Part shown: positions 46,796 through 55,592 of the stretch, piece by piece
Layout of the letters: every line of letters begins with the position of its first letter
Numbering within the stretch: position 1 is the first letter of the stretch
DNA from: Candidatus Neomarinimicrobiota bacterium
GTDB taxonomy: Bacteria; Fidelibacterota; UBA8477; JABMPR01
NCBI GenBank assembly: GCA_016784545.1
Contig: JADHUM010000001.1
Coordinates: forward strand, 109,489-173,488
Direction: 5' to 3'
Length of the DNA stretch: 64,000 nucleotides
Made by a program: the position numbers and the translations under genes
Notes under the pieces: model-generated
What the model was told of the DNA's origin: nothing
Database searches by the model: none
Seen by the model: the letters and a program-made list of their open reading frames with translations, nothing else

Positions 46796-47515
46796 ATGCA
46801 GCTATTGAATATTTCACCTGATCTGGACCAGCTTAACATCAGCCTGGCAGCTGCCATGGTTGCTGAGTTGGAGCGGGTGGAGGCAGCAGGAATGAAGCCT
46901 TTGACCCTGGCTATTTCAGGCGGCAGAACCCCTCTTGGCTTATTGGCTCATCTGGTGGAAAACTATTCTCACTCACCCATCTGGAAACAACTCGACCTTC
47001 TCTGGGTAGATGAACGTCATGTTCCTTTTGATGACCCCGATAGCAATTATGGCAATGCCCGTCCCTTTATTGAAGCCCTGGGCATCCGTCCCAATCATAT
47101 CCACCCCATGGGTCGTCAACCGGACACAGCTCTGGCAGCCCGGGAATACCATGAATTTCTGATTCAACTTGGAAGTCAGAGACCTCAGGGAGTAGCCCTT
47201 TTTGATTTAATGCTTCTGGGTCTGGGACCTGATGGTCATGTGGCGTCCCTCTTTCCTGGAACTGAGCACACCCAAGATATAGAATTATGCAAAGCCACCA
47301 TTCAGCCGGAATCGGGACAAGCCCGTATCAGCTTGACGCTGGCAGCTTTAAACAGCACGAATTGTTGTATTTTTATGGCCAGCGGGGTTGGCAAAGCTGA
47401 CATCATTTCACGGGTTTACCAGGCATTGCCAAATCCCGAACTACCGGCCTCCCTGATTGCTCCCCGTCATAAACCCATCTGGTTCATAGACAGGGTAGCA
47501 GCCAGTCTCCTCTAA
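46796..47515 (+). CDS. pgl: 6-phosphogluconolactonase
   Basis: Pgl hydrolyses the lactone made by Zwf. The 239 residues belong to the SOL/DevB type: the N-terminal LTLAISGGRTPLGLLAHL, DLLWVDERHVPFDDPDSNYGNAR near residue 63, and LMLLGLGPDGHVASLFPGT near 140 are conserved family motifs. Its ATG abuts the zwf stop, with no intergenic base. The neighbouring gene alkA is convergent and starts one base after its stop. Confidence 0.95.
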   Translation: MQLLNISPDLDQLNISLAAAMVAELERVEAAGMKPLTLAISGGRTPLGLLAHLVENYSHSPIWKQLDLLWVDERHVPFDDPDSNYGNARPFIEALGIRPNHIHPMGRQPDTALAAREYHEFLIQLGSQRPQGVALFDLMLLGLGPDGHVASLFPGTEHTQDIELCKATIQPESGQARISLTLAALNSTNCCIFMASGVGKADIISRVYQALPNPELPASLIAPRHKPIWFIDRVAASLL

Positions 47516-48157
47516 TTAACCCTCGTCCCACTCAAAAGCTTCATCCACAACCTTCCACATATACCAGGAGGCAATGGAACGATACGGTTTCCAATGCTCA
47601 GTCAGCGCCAGCATTTCATCAGAGACAGGTAAATGATCAAGCTCAAAAAAGGACTGCATCCCGTTTTTAATACCCTGATCATTCAAGGGCAGGACATCCA
47701 GTCGTGCCAGTGTAAAAATCATAAACATATCCGCTGTCCACTGCCCCACACCACGAATACTGGTCAACTTCTCTGATACCTCAATATCTGAAAGATGGTC
47801 AATGGTCTTTCCCAAAAATTCATGATCTAGAAAGGCATGCCCGATTCCAGTGACATATTCCGATTTACGCTGGGAAAGACCAGCCGCTCTGAGGGGGTCA
47901 ATTTCGGTTTGTGACAATACCCGGGGAGAGGGAAACTCGGAATCAGGAAAAATGGCCAAAAAACGATTAAATATGGCGCGAGCCGCCTTGCCGCTAATCT
48001 GTTGAAATATGATTGAACGAACCAGGGCCTGAAAGGGATCACCGCCCCGTTCCAAACGAGGTGGTCCAAAGGTATCTATGAGAGTTTTGAGGCGCTGGTC
48101 TGATACGGAGAGTTGCTCACAACCCAGGGCAATCTGTGCTGATAACTGACTATTCAT
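47516..48157 (-). CDS. DNA-3-methyladenine glycosylase (AlkA-like, HhH-GPD)
   Basis: The 213-residue protein belongs to the HhH-GPD DNA glycosylases. A helix-hairpin-helix is visible as LTSIRGVGQWTADMFMIFTLARLDVLPLNDQGIKNGMQ, in which the Asp of LNDQ is the expected catalytic residue. It lacks the N-terminal domain of E. coli AlkA but matches the short bacterial and yeast MAG1-like forms. It would remove alkylated purines in base-excision repair. A good GGAAGG ribosome site precedes the ATG. It is convergent with pgl, sharing no interval. Confidence 0.9.
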   Translation of the reverse strand: MNSQLSAQIALGCEQLSVSDQRLKTLIDTFGPPRLERGGDPFQALVRSIIFQQISGKAARAIFNRFLAIFPDSEFPSPRVLSQTEIDPLRAAGLSQRKSEYVTGIGHAFLDHEFLGKTIDHLSDIEVSEKLTSIRGVGQWTADMFMIFTLARLDVLPLNDQGIKNGMQSFFELDHLPVSDEMLALTEHWKPYRSIASWYMWKVVDEAFEWDEG

Positions 48158-48221
48158 AAATCCTTCCCAGGAGGGGTTGTTTAAACAAAACCATCATCAA
48201 AGAATGAATTGCTTCTCATGC

Positions 48222-48671
48222 TTAAATCAATGGAAAAACAGCCAGGAGCATCCAGCTCACAAACAGGGCACCGCTCAGGGCAAAGATCCAACTGCCCCGC
48301 TGTACCAGATTGGGTATCACATGAAACAGAAGCACCAGGGGGAAGACCGGGAGGAGCAACATCAAAAACCCCAGAGACGGGCTCAATTTAACGGCTAGGA
48401 TCAAGCTCCCAAACAGCGTCAGGCTATGGCCTGCCCACCAGATCAATCGACTGCCACCACGGCTAAAACTACTTAGCGTGCCCAATAGCCAACACCAGGG
48501 CAATATTCCAAGGGCAACCAGGGGCCATAAGATCAGACGCTTGGGGATCAGTAACCAGGGAAGCCAGACACCCCCGCCAGTTAACCCAATTCCCAACCAC
48601 ACCGCTGTAAATATCAATACAGCATTGATTATCTCATGTTTGTTAGGCCTTATTATTTCTGATTTTAGCAT
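48222..48671 (-). CDS. Membrane segment downstream of the alpha/beta hydrolase (149 aa, possibly its broken C-terminus)
   Basis: From the ATG at 48671 this frame encodes 149 residues, mostly hydrophobic with four or five predicted membrane helices (VLIFTAVWLGIGLTGGGVW, LILWPLVALGILPWCWLLG, LGFLMLLLPVFPLVLLFHVI). It lies 11 bases past the stop of the hydrolase gene on another reading frame, which continues upstream as CLIGVFMLKSE. The hydrolase itself ends GGYLILWFLVAA, a helix that would join smoothly to this frame if one base were gained or lost. It may be a natural second gene or a frameshifted C-terminal part. Confidence 0.55.
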   Translation of the reverse strand: MLKSEIIRPNKHEIINAVLIFTAVWLGIGLTGGGVWLPWLLIPKRLILWPLVALGILPWCWLLGTLSSFSRGGSRLIWWAGHSLTLFGSLILAVKLSPSLGFLMLLLPVFPLVLLFHVIPNLVQRGSWIFALSGALFVSWMLLAVFPLI

Positions 48672-48682
48672 GAAAACACCAA

Positions 48683-49777
48683 TCAGGCAGCCACCAGAAA
48701 CCAGAGGATCAAATAGCCCCCGGCACGAATCCCAAACAAGGTGTTTAAGGGGAGTCCCATGAGACCGGCCAACCATAAAAGCAGGGTCGCACTGACGGCA
48801 CTGCCCAGCATGATCAGGATACGTCTATGGAAAGCCATGTGTTTGCCGGGGAGGATTATGGTGTGGCGGGGAATAACCGTCGATGCCAACACCAGGGTCC
48901 CCATGACCACCAGCACAAACCACAGTAAACGTCTATCTATATAAGGTTTAGCCCCTTCCTGAATACCAAAGGTGCTGTCAAGCCAACTCAAGGCTCGCGC
49001 GTGGGTTGCCGGAGCAAAAAGAATGGAGATATGCTCCACGCCGGGAATAATCTGAAAGTCCCGGGCACTCCCAGAAGCCAGATCGCCCCCTACACCGCCA
49101 GCCTCAGCAAGACGATTTCTGGCATTTTCCACAAAATCGGGCTCCAATTGTCCAGCCATAAGCAATAGATTTTTAGGCAATTCCGGGGTAACCGGGGTCC
49201 TCACCGGGGATATGGCAATGGTTGCCTGCGTGGCGGGATGGGTTTGACCAAATCGTAAGGCTGCTGCTGTGCCCATGGAATGACCCACAATGGCCACCCG
49301 ACTCGTATCGATTTGTTCGTATTCACTGACTGCCACCAGAACCGTTTCCACATTATCCAGCAACCAGGGACTGTAAATATCCTCCTGCATGGGTTGAGGG
49401 TTTCCGGCATGTCCATCAAAATCCCAGGTCACCACCACATAGCCAGCATGAGCAAACTTCAACGCCATCCCTTTCATGATGGTCCCGGATCCAGCCAATC
49501 CATGGGCCACCAGAACCAGGGGCCGCTTACCGGAGCCAAAATTTTCAAGGTGGATAATTTCATATGGCAACCCCGAGCGACTACCTGATTCAATCACCAG
49601 CCCGCTTCTGGACTTCTTGAGCTGCCACAGGGACACGGCAAAAAGCAGCACGCCCAGGAGAGCTATGCTCATTCTCAGCTTGTTCGGTTTCAGAAAAGTT
49701 ATTGCTGCCTCCACATTAGATCCTTGAGCATAATCGAAAACATCGCGGGGTCTCCGAATTTCCATGAGTGCTTTCAT
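48683..49777 (-). CDS. Membrane-anchored alpha/beta hydrolase
   Basis: The 364-residue protein has a membrane helix near residues 36-52, then an alpha/beta-hydrolase domain with the oxyanion region LVLVAHGLAGSG, the nucleophile Ser167 in VAIVGHSMGTAAAL and a likely catalytic His in GVEHISIL, followed by membrane helices. It resembles dienelactone-hydrolase-like esterases with a membrane tail. The last helix appears cut off, and the 48222 frame may be the rest. Substrate unknown. Confidence 0.78.
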   Translation of the reverse strand: MKALMEIRRPRDVFDYAQGSNVEAAITFLKPNKLRMSIALLGVLLFAVSLWQLKKSRSGLVIESGSRSGLPYEIIHLENFGSGKRPLVLVAHGLAGSGTIMKGMALKFAHAGYVVVTWDFDGHAGNPQPMQEDIYSPWLLDNVETVLVAVSEYEQIDTSRVAIVGHSMGTAAALRFGQTHPATQATIAISPVRTPVTPELPKNLLLMAGQLEPDFVENARNRLAEAGGVGGDLASGSARDFQIIPGVEHISILFAPATHARALSWLDSTFGIQEGAKPYIDRRLLWFVLVVMGTLVLASTVIPRHTIILPGKHMAFHRRILIMLGSAVSATLLLWLAGLMGLPLNTLFGIRAGGYLILWFLVAA

Positions 49778-49945
49778 TGTCTACTACAATTGATTCTCAT
49801 TGGATTTACTTCATTCCGCTAGCAAATCAAATAATTAATGGTAAGGAATATTGCTTAAACCACCCCTTTAAAGAGACATATCGCCTCTTACAGAATTTGT
49901 TTCTCCACCAGGACCTGGCATCAGATATTAGAGGGCATTGAAAAG

Positions 49946-50698
49946 ATGGTCTGGCTTATGAGCAGAAATAAATTCATGACACCCCATATTAAACTTTCAT
50001 TTCTGGTGACATTCCTCGCTTCGTGTGGTCTTTTTGAACCGGATACTGGCATCTCTGAATCCTATACCTTTGAAAGTACTGCCATTGGCGCCACCGGGGT
50101 TGCAGCTGTGTATTATCCTGAAGACTACACCTCAAGCACAGCGGTTATTTATCTGTTGAATGGGTGGGGCACTGATGCTTTCGCCTGGGAAACCGGAATT
50201 GATCTGGCCATGGAAGCCCATAAGCGGGACATCATGTTTGTCTCTTTAAGTGCCGGTAGCAATCTCTATATGAACAACAGCTCCATCCCCAATAAGAATT
50301 ATGAAGATTATGTTCTGGAAATCGTTGAGGGTGTGGAGAATGAATATGGTTTGGAGGTCGAACATACCCACAGGGCGCTTTGCGGTATATCCAATGGTGG
50401 TGGCGGTGCGATTTATCTCATGAGTCGATACCCCAATCTGTTTTCTGCCTGCGGTTCACTCAGCGGGACCTATTACAACCAAATCAATTTTAACAATCTC
50501 CGCAGTCATGGGATACGCATTGATGTAGGAACTGATGATGGAATTTTGAGAGAGCTGCAACGCTTGCATAACAAGCTCACGGATGATCGCATCAGTCATG
50601 ACTATTATGAGCATGCCGGAGACCATGATTGGGATTTCTGGAAGAAATATTGTCCAGACCAATTCGATTTTTTGGAGAATTGGATGTCCACTGATTGA
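49946..50698 (+). CDS. Secreted esterase lipoprotein
   Basis: The 250-residue protein has a lipoprotein signal with a lipobox at FLASC (Cys27). The fold is that of the esterase D/FrmB-like family: IYLLNGWGTDAFAWE oxyanion region, nucleophile in CGISNGGGGAIYLMSRYP, and GDHDWDFWKKY with the expected catalytic His. Such enzymes hydrolyse acyl or feruloyl esters; the natural substrate is not readable. The AGAGGG upstream of the first ATG supports this start. It is divergent from the membrane hydrolase gene. Confidence 0.82.
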   Translation: MVWLMSRNKFMTPHIKLSFLVTFLASCGLFEPDTGISESYTFESTAIGATGVAAVYYPEDYTSSTAVIYLLNGWGTDAFAWETGIDLAMEAHKRDIMFVSLSAGSNLYMNNSSIPNKNYEDYVLEIVEGVENEYGLEVEHTHRALCGISNGGGGAIYLMSRYPNLFSACGSLSGTYYNQINFNNLRSHGIRIDVGTDDGILRELQRLHNKLTDDRISHDYYEHAGDHDWDFWKKYCPDQFDFLENWMSTD

Positions 50699-50817
50699 GA
50701 TTGTTGAAGTCACACCAATGCAAAGCTGCATACACTTCGGACATTTCAAAACTTCGATACCGTGACCTGTCTACGCTAAATGCTACTGCAAGCCAGGCAT
50801 GCTACATATCGAGGTCA

Positions 50818-52323
50818 TTAGCTTGCACCGGCTTGCGCTAGTTTCTTCAGAACCACCAGCAGATATGAACTCTCCAGATTGGAAAATTTGGCGGTGAACT
50901 TTTGGGGATCATCAGCATAGCGACCCTGGTCCCATTCAGCATCTACAGCTGCAATCACCCGTTCCAGCTCCGCTTGCCACTGAGATTCTATTGCAGCATC
51001 ACCAGTAGGATCATGCATGATCAGCAGACCCTGACTGATCACCTGCACTACACGAGCGGACAACTGCATGGAAGCCAATATCTCAAGGTTTTTCACCGGT
51101 TGGTCTTGAGGGAATTGACTGACCAGTTTTTGCGCGAGTTGGTTCACGCCCTCCAGCTCGCTGATCTTTTCAGGTTCATCAGAGAGGTCGTAGTGGTTGT
51201 TGGTGATGGCAGTGTAGGCTTTACGATCCAGATGTAGACCAGGCCACTGGCTAAGATACTCATGTAGCTCATCACTGAGGGGTATACCAAAAACATTTTC
51301 CGCAAAGCGTTTGTGAAAGGCGCGGAGATCAAACTCGCCAGGATGATTTATGAGATCGGCGCTATAGGCAATCCCATACCACATGGAATTCTGTAGATAA
51401 CGCATAGGCAACCAGATGGTGTTGATGAGCCCCGGGGACAGGCCCTGCTCTACAGCCACAGCCAGTTCCCGAGTATTGTCCAGAGCTGGCTGGGTGGGCA
51501 GCACCCGGAGACGATAACAAGCCAGGGATGGAGCCATAAGGATATCCTCATATCCCATCTGGATCAGTTTGGAGAGGTGATCAGGTGAATAATTCGGTTC
51601 ATAATTCCACTCCATAAGGACCACGTCTTTACGTAGCTTTTGGGCAATGTCTTGATTTTTCACCAGGTGGTCATCCCAGATCATGGGGGTTTTGCCCAGG
51701 TCATGCACCTGACCGATGAGATGATTGACATAATCCGTCCAGACCGTGGCTTCATCCAGATCCAGGCTTTCATACAGGCTGTTGAGCTTGACCTCATCGC
51801 AACCCAGATGGATAAATTTGGAAGGAAACAGTCCTACAACTTCCTGAATCAGATCCTCCATGAGCTGGGTGGTTTCCAGATGGAGTGGATTGATGGCATG
51901 GAAGACCAGTTTGCCGGATTTCTGACCCACATAGAGATGTTCATAATCGGGATGATCGGTGAGGTACCGGGTATGTCCAAAGACTTCGAGTTCGGGGATG
52001 ATCTCGATTCCCCGTCTGTTGGCATGGGCAATCAGTTGCTTAATCTCAGCAGGAGTAAAGGCTCTGGGGTGGGCTAGTTTTTCAAAACCAGGAAGCTGGA
52101 TGGAGAGCCCGTGATCATCGGAAAAATGCAGCACCAGTGTATTCATGCCCCACTCCGCCATAAAATCAATCAGGCGATGATAATAGTCGTGTTGTTCCAT
52201 GAGGCGGGCACAGTCGATCATGATCCCGTTACGCAGGGGCTTGTCCTGAACCCGCGGTTGACAGCTCATGACAAGGAGGACCAGACCAAGAAATACAAAC
52301 AGGGGCAGGAGGGTTTTCATCAT
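50818..52323 (-). CDS. Glycoside hydrolase family 20 lipoprotein
   Basis: The 501-residue product has a lipoprotein signal (lipobox VMSC, Cys21) and a GH20-type TIM barrel. The catalytic Asp-Glu pair is Asp176-Glu177 in FIHLGCDEV, and conserved earlier segments include EIIPELEVFGHTRYL. The barrel begins directly after the signal, so the usual GH20b N-domain is absent. GH20 enzymes are beta-N-acetylhexosaminidases working by substrate assistance, so chitin- or peptidoglycan-derived sugars are plausible substrates. Helical C-terminal region unassigned. It is minus strand, convergent with the esterase gene. Confidence 0.85.
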   Translation of the reverse strand: MMKTLLPLFVFLGLVLLVMSCQPRVQDKPLRNGIMIDCARLMEQHDYYHRLIDFMAEWGMNTLVLHFSDDHGLSIQLPGFEKLAHPRAFTPAEIKQLIAHANRRGIEIIPELEVFGHTRYLTDHPDYEHLYVGQKSGKLVFHAINPLHLETTQLMEDLIQEVVGLFPSKFIHLGCDEVKLNSLYESLDLDEATVWTDYVNHLIGQVHDLGKTPMIWDDHLVKNQDIAQKLRKDVVLMEWNYEPNYSPDHLSKLIQMGYEDILMAPSLACYRLRVLPTQPALDNTRELAVAVEQGLSPGLINTIWLPMRYLQNSMWYGIAYSADLINHPGEFDLRAFHKRFAENVFGIPLSDELHEYLSQWPGLHLDRKAYTAITNNHYDLSDEPEKISELEGVNQLAQKLVSQFPQDQPVKNLEILASMQLSARVVQVISQGLLIMHDPTGDAAIESQWQAELERVIAAVDAEWDQGRYADDPQKFTAKFSNLESSYLLVVLKKLAQAGAS

Positions 52324-52414
52324 GATGCCTCACTTTTTACGACGGACGAGTGACTGGACCAAATAAAATAGTTCAAATTTGGATATCACGAGAGATAATT
52401 GTTCTGTCGATGCC

Positions 52415-52457
52415 GGTTACAAAAAAGGGCTCCCAGCGGGAACCCTTTTTTGTAACC
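52415..52457. terminator. Strong intrinsic terminator
   Basis: GGTTACAAAAAAGGG and CCCTTTTTTGTAACC form a perfect 15-bp stem, with an inner TCCC/GGGA pair. It lies after the stop of the acidic lipoprotein gene (minus strand) and before the GH20 gene, so it separates their transcripts. Confidence 0.8.
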
Positions 52458-52487
52458 TTTGCCCTCTCAGGGTCTAAAAGTAATGAC

Positions 52488-53951
52488 CTATTGTGGACCT
52501 GCTGAGGGACAGCAACTATAGTATTCTATATCGCCATAATATCCTGCCTTTGTATAACGATAGGTATCACTACCAAATGCACTAGCTCCAACAAGTGTAT
52601 TGGAACCACTTGTTGCATCCACGGTGAGTACAGCATGCGCTTTCACAATGAATAAATCTGCGCAGGTTAAGCCAGTATCTGCAAATGGAATCGTGATGGT
52701 ATAATTATCGGCCGGTAGATCGGTAGCCACAATATAAGAGTTAGCATTATAAGCTGAAGGATCACCAAAGTTTCTAAATGTGGGGTTTATCTCCAGGTGA
52801 ACCTCACCCAAATCAGCCTCATCATTGGTGTCAAAGGTGATATACAGATTGTCTTCATCGTTGGCTATGGAAACTAAGCCTGCATCCAGACCAGTACTTG
52901 CATACAGCGTTTCGCTGGTACCACAGTCAGATAGGATTAAAGCCAGGTAGAATCCGAAGTTAACCTGTGACTCATCTCCCACCAGATTGGCCAGTATATA
53001 ACCTCCTGCATTTTCATCTGCTTCAAAATCACCAGCTGGCGTATCAGAAATCACGGTGTAATCGAGACCGGTCTGGAGGTGTTCAAAAAGGTATGATCCA
53101 TCAGCAGCTGTGACCGTAGTATAAAGGTTACCATCACTTCCACTTGCTGTGACAGTCAGGCCTTCAAAACCAGCATCGCCGACATCAAAACCGCCTGAGC
53201 TGTTGACATCTTCATAGACGTTACCAGATATAGACGCGAAACAACTAGACGTATAGCTTAGATAACTCCACCATTTTTTCCCAGCCTCCTCAAAACAGGC
53301 AGGCGAGGCGGCGTCACCAGCATAGGCACGCATGGTGTGGTGGTGACCGTGTCCATGATGACTATTTCCGTGATGATCACAATCCTCGTCTTCATCCTCG
53401 TCTTCACCATCATCTTCGTTATCATCTTCGTCATCATCTTCGTCATCATCTTCAGCGATGCATTTAACTTTTGCATCAGCAGTAATGTAAAAGCTACCAT
53501 CACAAAAAGTCTCAGCGGGAATCACAGCTGTGTAGGTAAAAGCATTGATGTGATTTGCAGAATAATCAGCGTGACCGGGCGAGGGTCGTTTGTTGGATAT
53601 ATCATCCAGACTGGTCCAGACAAAAACATGGATTTTTTCCAGCTCAACGGTTTCATCTGTGGTATAGGTGACGTAAACATTCTCATCATCATTGGTGATG
53701 CTGACTGTACCGACATCAATATTTTTATCAGCCCACAGGGTGTAGTTGTAAACACCAAAATCTGAATTCAACTCATTTAAACCTGCAAATTCACCCTCTG
53801 CTGGACAGGGGATATTATCATGGCCACCACCTTGATGTTTGGCCAGCGAGTTGTCGCCAAAATCACTGTTTTGTGGATCCACGACATTCTCACAACTGAG
53901 TAACCCAAATATTGAAACAACGGAAATTAAACCGATTAGAAATTTTTTCAT
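52488..53951 (-). CDS. Acidic, His-rich lipoprotein with SdrD_B-like domain
   Basis: The 487-residue protein has a lipoprotein signal (GLLSC, Cys20). Residues 65-165 form a beta-domain whose pattern (VGTVSITNDDENVYVTYTTDE) recurs in residues 345-480 (AGLVSIANDEDNLYITFDTND), so two related domains flank the centre. Residues 167-190 are almost all Asp and Glu, and residues 193-205 are His- and Gly-rich, together a candidate metal-binding linker. Residues 240-335 (ISGNVYEDVNSSGGFDVGDAG) resemble SdrD_B/Cna-B surface repeats. It ends in SAGPQ. Function unknown; surface attachment or metal or ion binding are possible. Confidence 0.8.
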   Translation of the reverse strand: MKKFLIGLISVVSIFGLLSCENVVDPQNSDFGDNSLAKHQGGGHDNIPCPAEGEFAGLNELNSDFGVYNYTLWADKNIDVGTVSITNDDENVYVTYTTDETVELEKIHVFVWTSLDDISNKRPSPGHADYSANHINAFTYTAVIPAETFCDGSFYITADAKVKCIAEDDDEDDDEDDNEDDGEDEDEDEDCDHHGNSHHGHGHHHTMRAYAGDAASPACFEEAGKKWWSYLSYTSSCFASISGNVYEDVNSSGGFDVGDAGFEGLTVTASGSDGNLYTTVTAADGSYLFEHLQTGLDYTVISDTPAGDFEADENAGGYILANLVGDESQVNFGFYLALILSDCGTSETLYASTGLDAGLVSIANDEDNLYITFDTNDEADLGEVHLEINPTFRNFGDPSAYNANSYIVATDLPADNYTITIPFADTGLTCADLFIVKAHAVLTVDATSGSNTLVGASAFGSDTYRYTKAGYYGDIEYYSCCPSAGPQ

Positions 53952-54520
53952 TTTTAAAGCTCCTCGCTAAACTATTTACAAAATAAGCTCCGAAATATAA
54001 TTGATAAAAATCCGGTGACAAGTGAGCTTAATCAACTCCTCAATCTGTCATAAAAAGAAAAAACATGAGGCACAAGCCCTCAAACTCCCAAGAGCTCAAC
54101 TGACAATCGGAAAATAATGGAGACCATATTAATCTCTTTTCTTGTAATATGCCTTGCTGTGGTTCGTTTTGCTGAAATTATTATTCAATTCTGAGCATTT
54201 AGGAAAAGTAGGGTAAATGGACTCAAACTGAGTTGAGTGCCACCACGGGTCAGTAATTTCAATGCTTTGGGTATCACAAAAAATCCTGCTTCAAAAAATG
54301 ACTGCCAGTATTTTTAGTACCGCTATGGCTAGCGACGATGGTTTTTGGGAGAAACGAATTGTCATGGAAAGTTATCAGGCTTTCCCCCATCCCGCTGACG
54401 CTACCTTTCATTTCGAGTATTATTTTTGTCCATGGGAATTCCTGTGAGACGTTGATATTGTCACGGGCAATCACAGAAGCATAATTGGACCAACCCAGGA
54501 GCAAACGAATCACTCAAATA
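53952..54520. other. Intergenic region without recognised gene
   Basis: 569 bases separate divergent genes. A 61-codon frame (54262-54447) has no signal, no ribosome site and no recognisable family, so I do not call it. The region has no strong palindrome, tRNA-like cloverleaf or riboswitch that I can see; it probably holds the promoters of both neighbours. Confidence 0.45.
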
Positions 54521-55363
54521 ATGAATCAAACTGCCTCAGATCTTATTCAATTGAGGACCTCCTGGCGCAGCTGCACAGGTATGCCCATCCCCCATGAAAA
54601 ACTATCTCTCCTGGACGAGTTTGTAAGGAGCAAATCCCAGGGTGTTTTCGGAGATTCAGTTCGATTTGAATTGGTGGCAGCCAGGTCTGGTGATTCGAAT
54701 GAATTAAAAGGACTGGGGACCTATGGCTTTATTCGCGGTGCCAGCGGGTTTGTTGTGGGTGCGGTGGACAAGCAAATCAACAATCTGGAAGATTATGGCT
54801 TTTTAATGGAAGATATTGTCCTCTTCGCTACGAACCTGGGTCTGGCGACCTGCTGGTTGGGTGGATCCTTTCAGAAGGATAACTTTTCAGCAAGAATCAA
54901 TATTCAGGATCATGAAGTGGTCCCTGCAGTTGTGTCTGTGGGCATAGGGGCAGATAGCAGAAATCTTGTTGATCGGGTCATCCGCAATGTTGCTGGATCA
55001 AAAAAACGTCTGCCCTGGAATCAGCTCTTCTTTGAAACTGATTGCCGCACCCCGCTGTCTCGAGCTAAAGCACAAAAATTTGGTGAAGTGTTTGACATGG
55101 TTCGCCTCAGTCCTTCAGCTTCCAACAAGCAGCCCTGGAGAATTGTGATGGATGGTAACAGTTTTCATCTCTTTCTAAAGCGAACAAGTGGATATCGTAA
55201 ACCCATGTTTAGTGACCTTCAGAGAATCGATATGGGAATTGCCATGTCGCATCTTGAAGCTGTTGCAAGGGAGCTCAATTTTGATGGAAACTGGGAACGC
55301 TCTGAGGTTTCTTTCAAACATCCTGATAGTTGGGAATACAACATTACCTGGGTTGGTGTGTAA
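54521..55363 (+). CDS. Nitroreductase-family protein (TM1586-like)
   Basis: The start at 54521 (280 residues) is chosen because the longer frame begins with TTG and encodes a poor N-terminus. The fold is a fused or duplicated nitroreductase: SWRSCTGMPIPHEKLSL near the N-terminus, then LEDYGFLMEDIVLFATNLGLATCWLGGSF (FMN contact pattern), then a second repeat at RLSPSASNKQPWRIVMDGNSFHLFL and RIDMGIAMSHLEAVARELNF. Flavin-linked oxidoreductase activity is likely, with substrate unknown. Confidence 0.8.
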   Translation: MNQTASDLIQLRTSWRSCTGMPIPHEKLSLLDEFVRSKSQGVFGDSVRFELVAARSGDSNELKGLGTYGFIRGASGFVVGAVDKQINNLEDYGFLMEDIVLFATNLGLATCWLGGSFQKDNFSARINIQDHEVVPAVVSVGIGADSRNLVDRVIRNVAGSKKRLPWNQLFFETDCRTPLSRAKAQKFGEVFDMVRLSPSASNKQPWRIVMDGNSFHLFLKRTSGYRKPMFSDLQRIDMGIAMSHLEAVARELNFDGNWERSEVSFKHPDSWEYNITWVGV

Positions 55364-55592
55364 TTTTTCCAGTTATTTCATCAAGGCTATTTTGATGGCC
55401 CGGCGCTGTTAATCCGCAGCCACTCCATTCTATCACATAACAACTTCAAGCTGCTTCTTTTTGCAAGTCTTGTGTTGGTCAAGTAAATACATGTTATAGA
55501 TTAAGTGGTTTACTGACAGGGGATCCATCCAGTGATCCTCTCAAATCATTTCGCGTAACATGACATAACAAAGCTCAGGCTTTGGGGGTATT

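Noticed and set aside
54262-54447. 61-codon plus-strand frame
   Set aside because: No family, no ribosome site, and no supporting composition.
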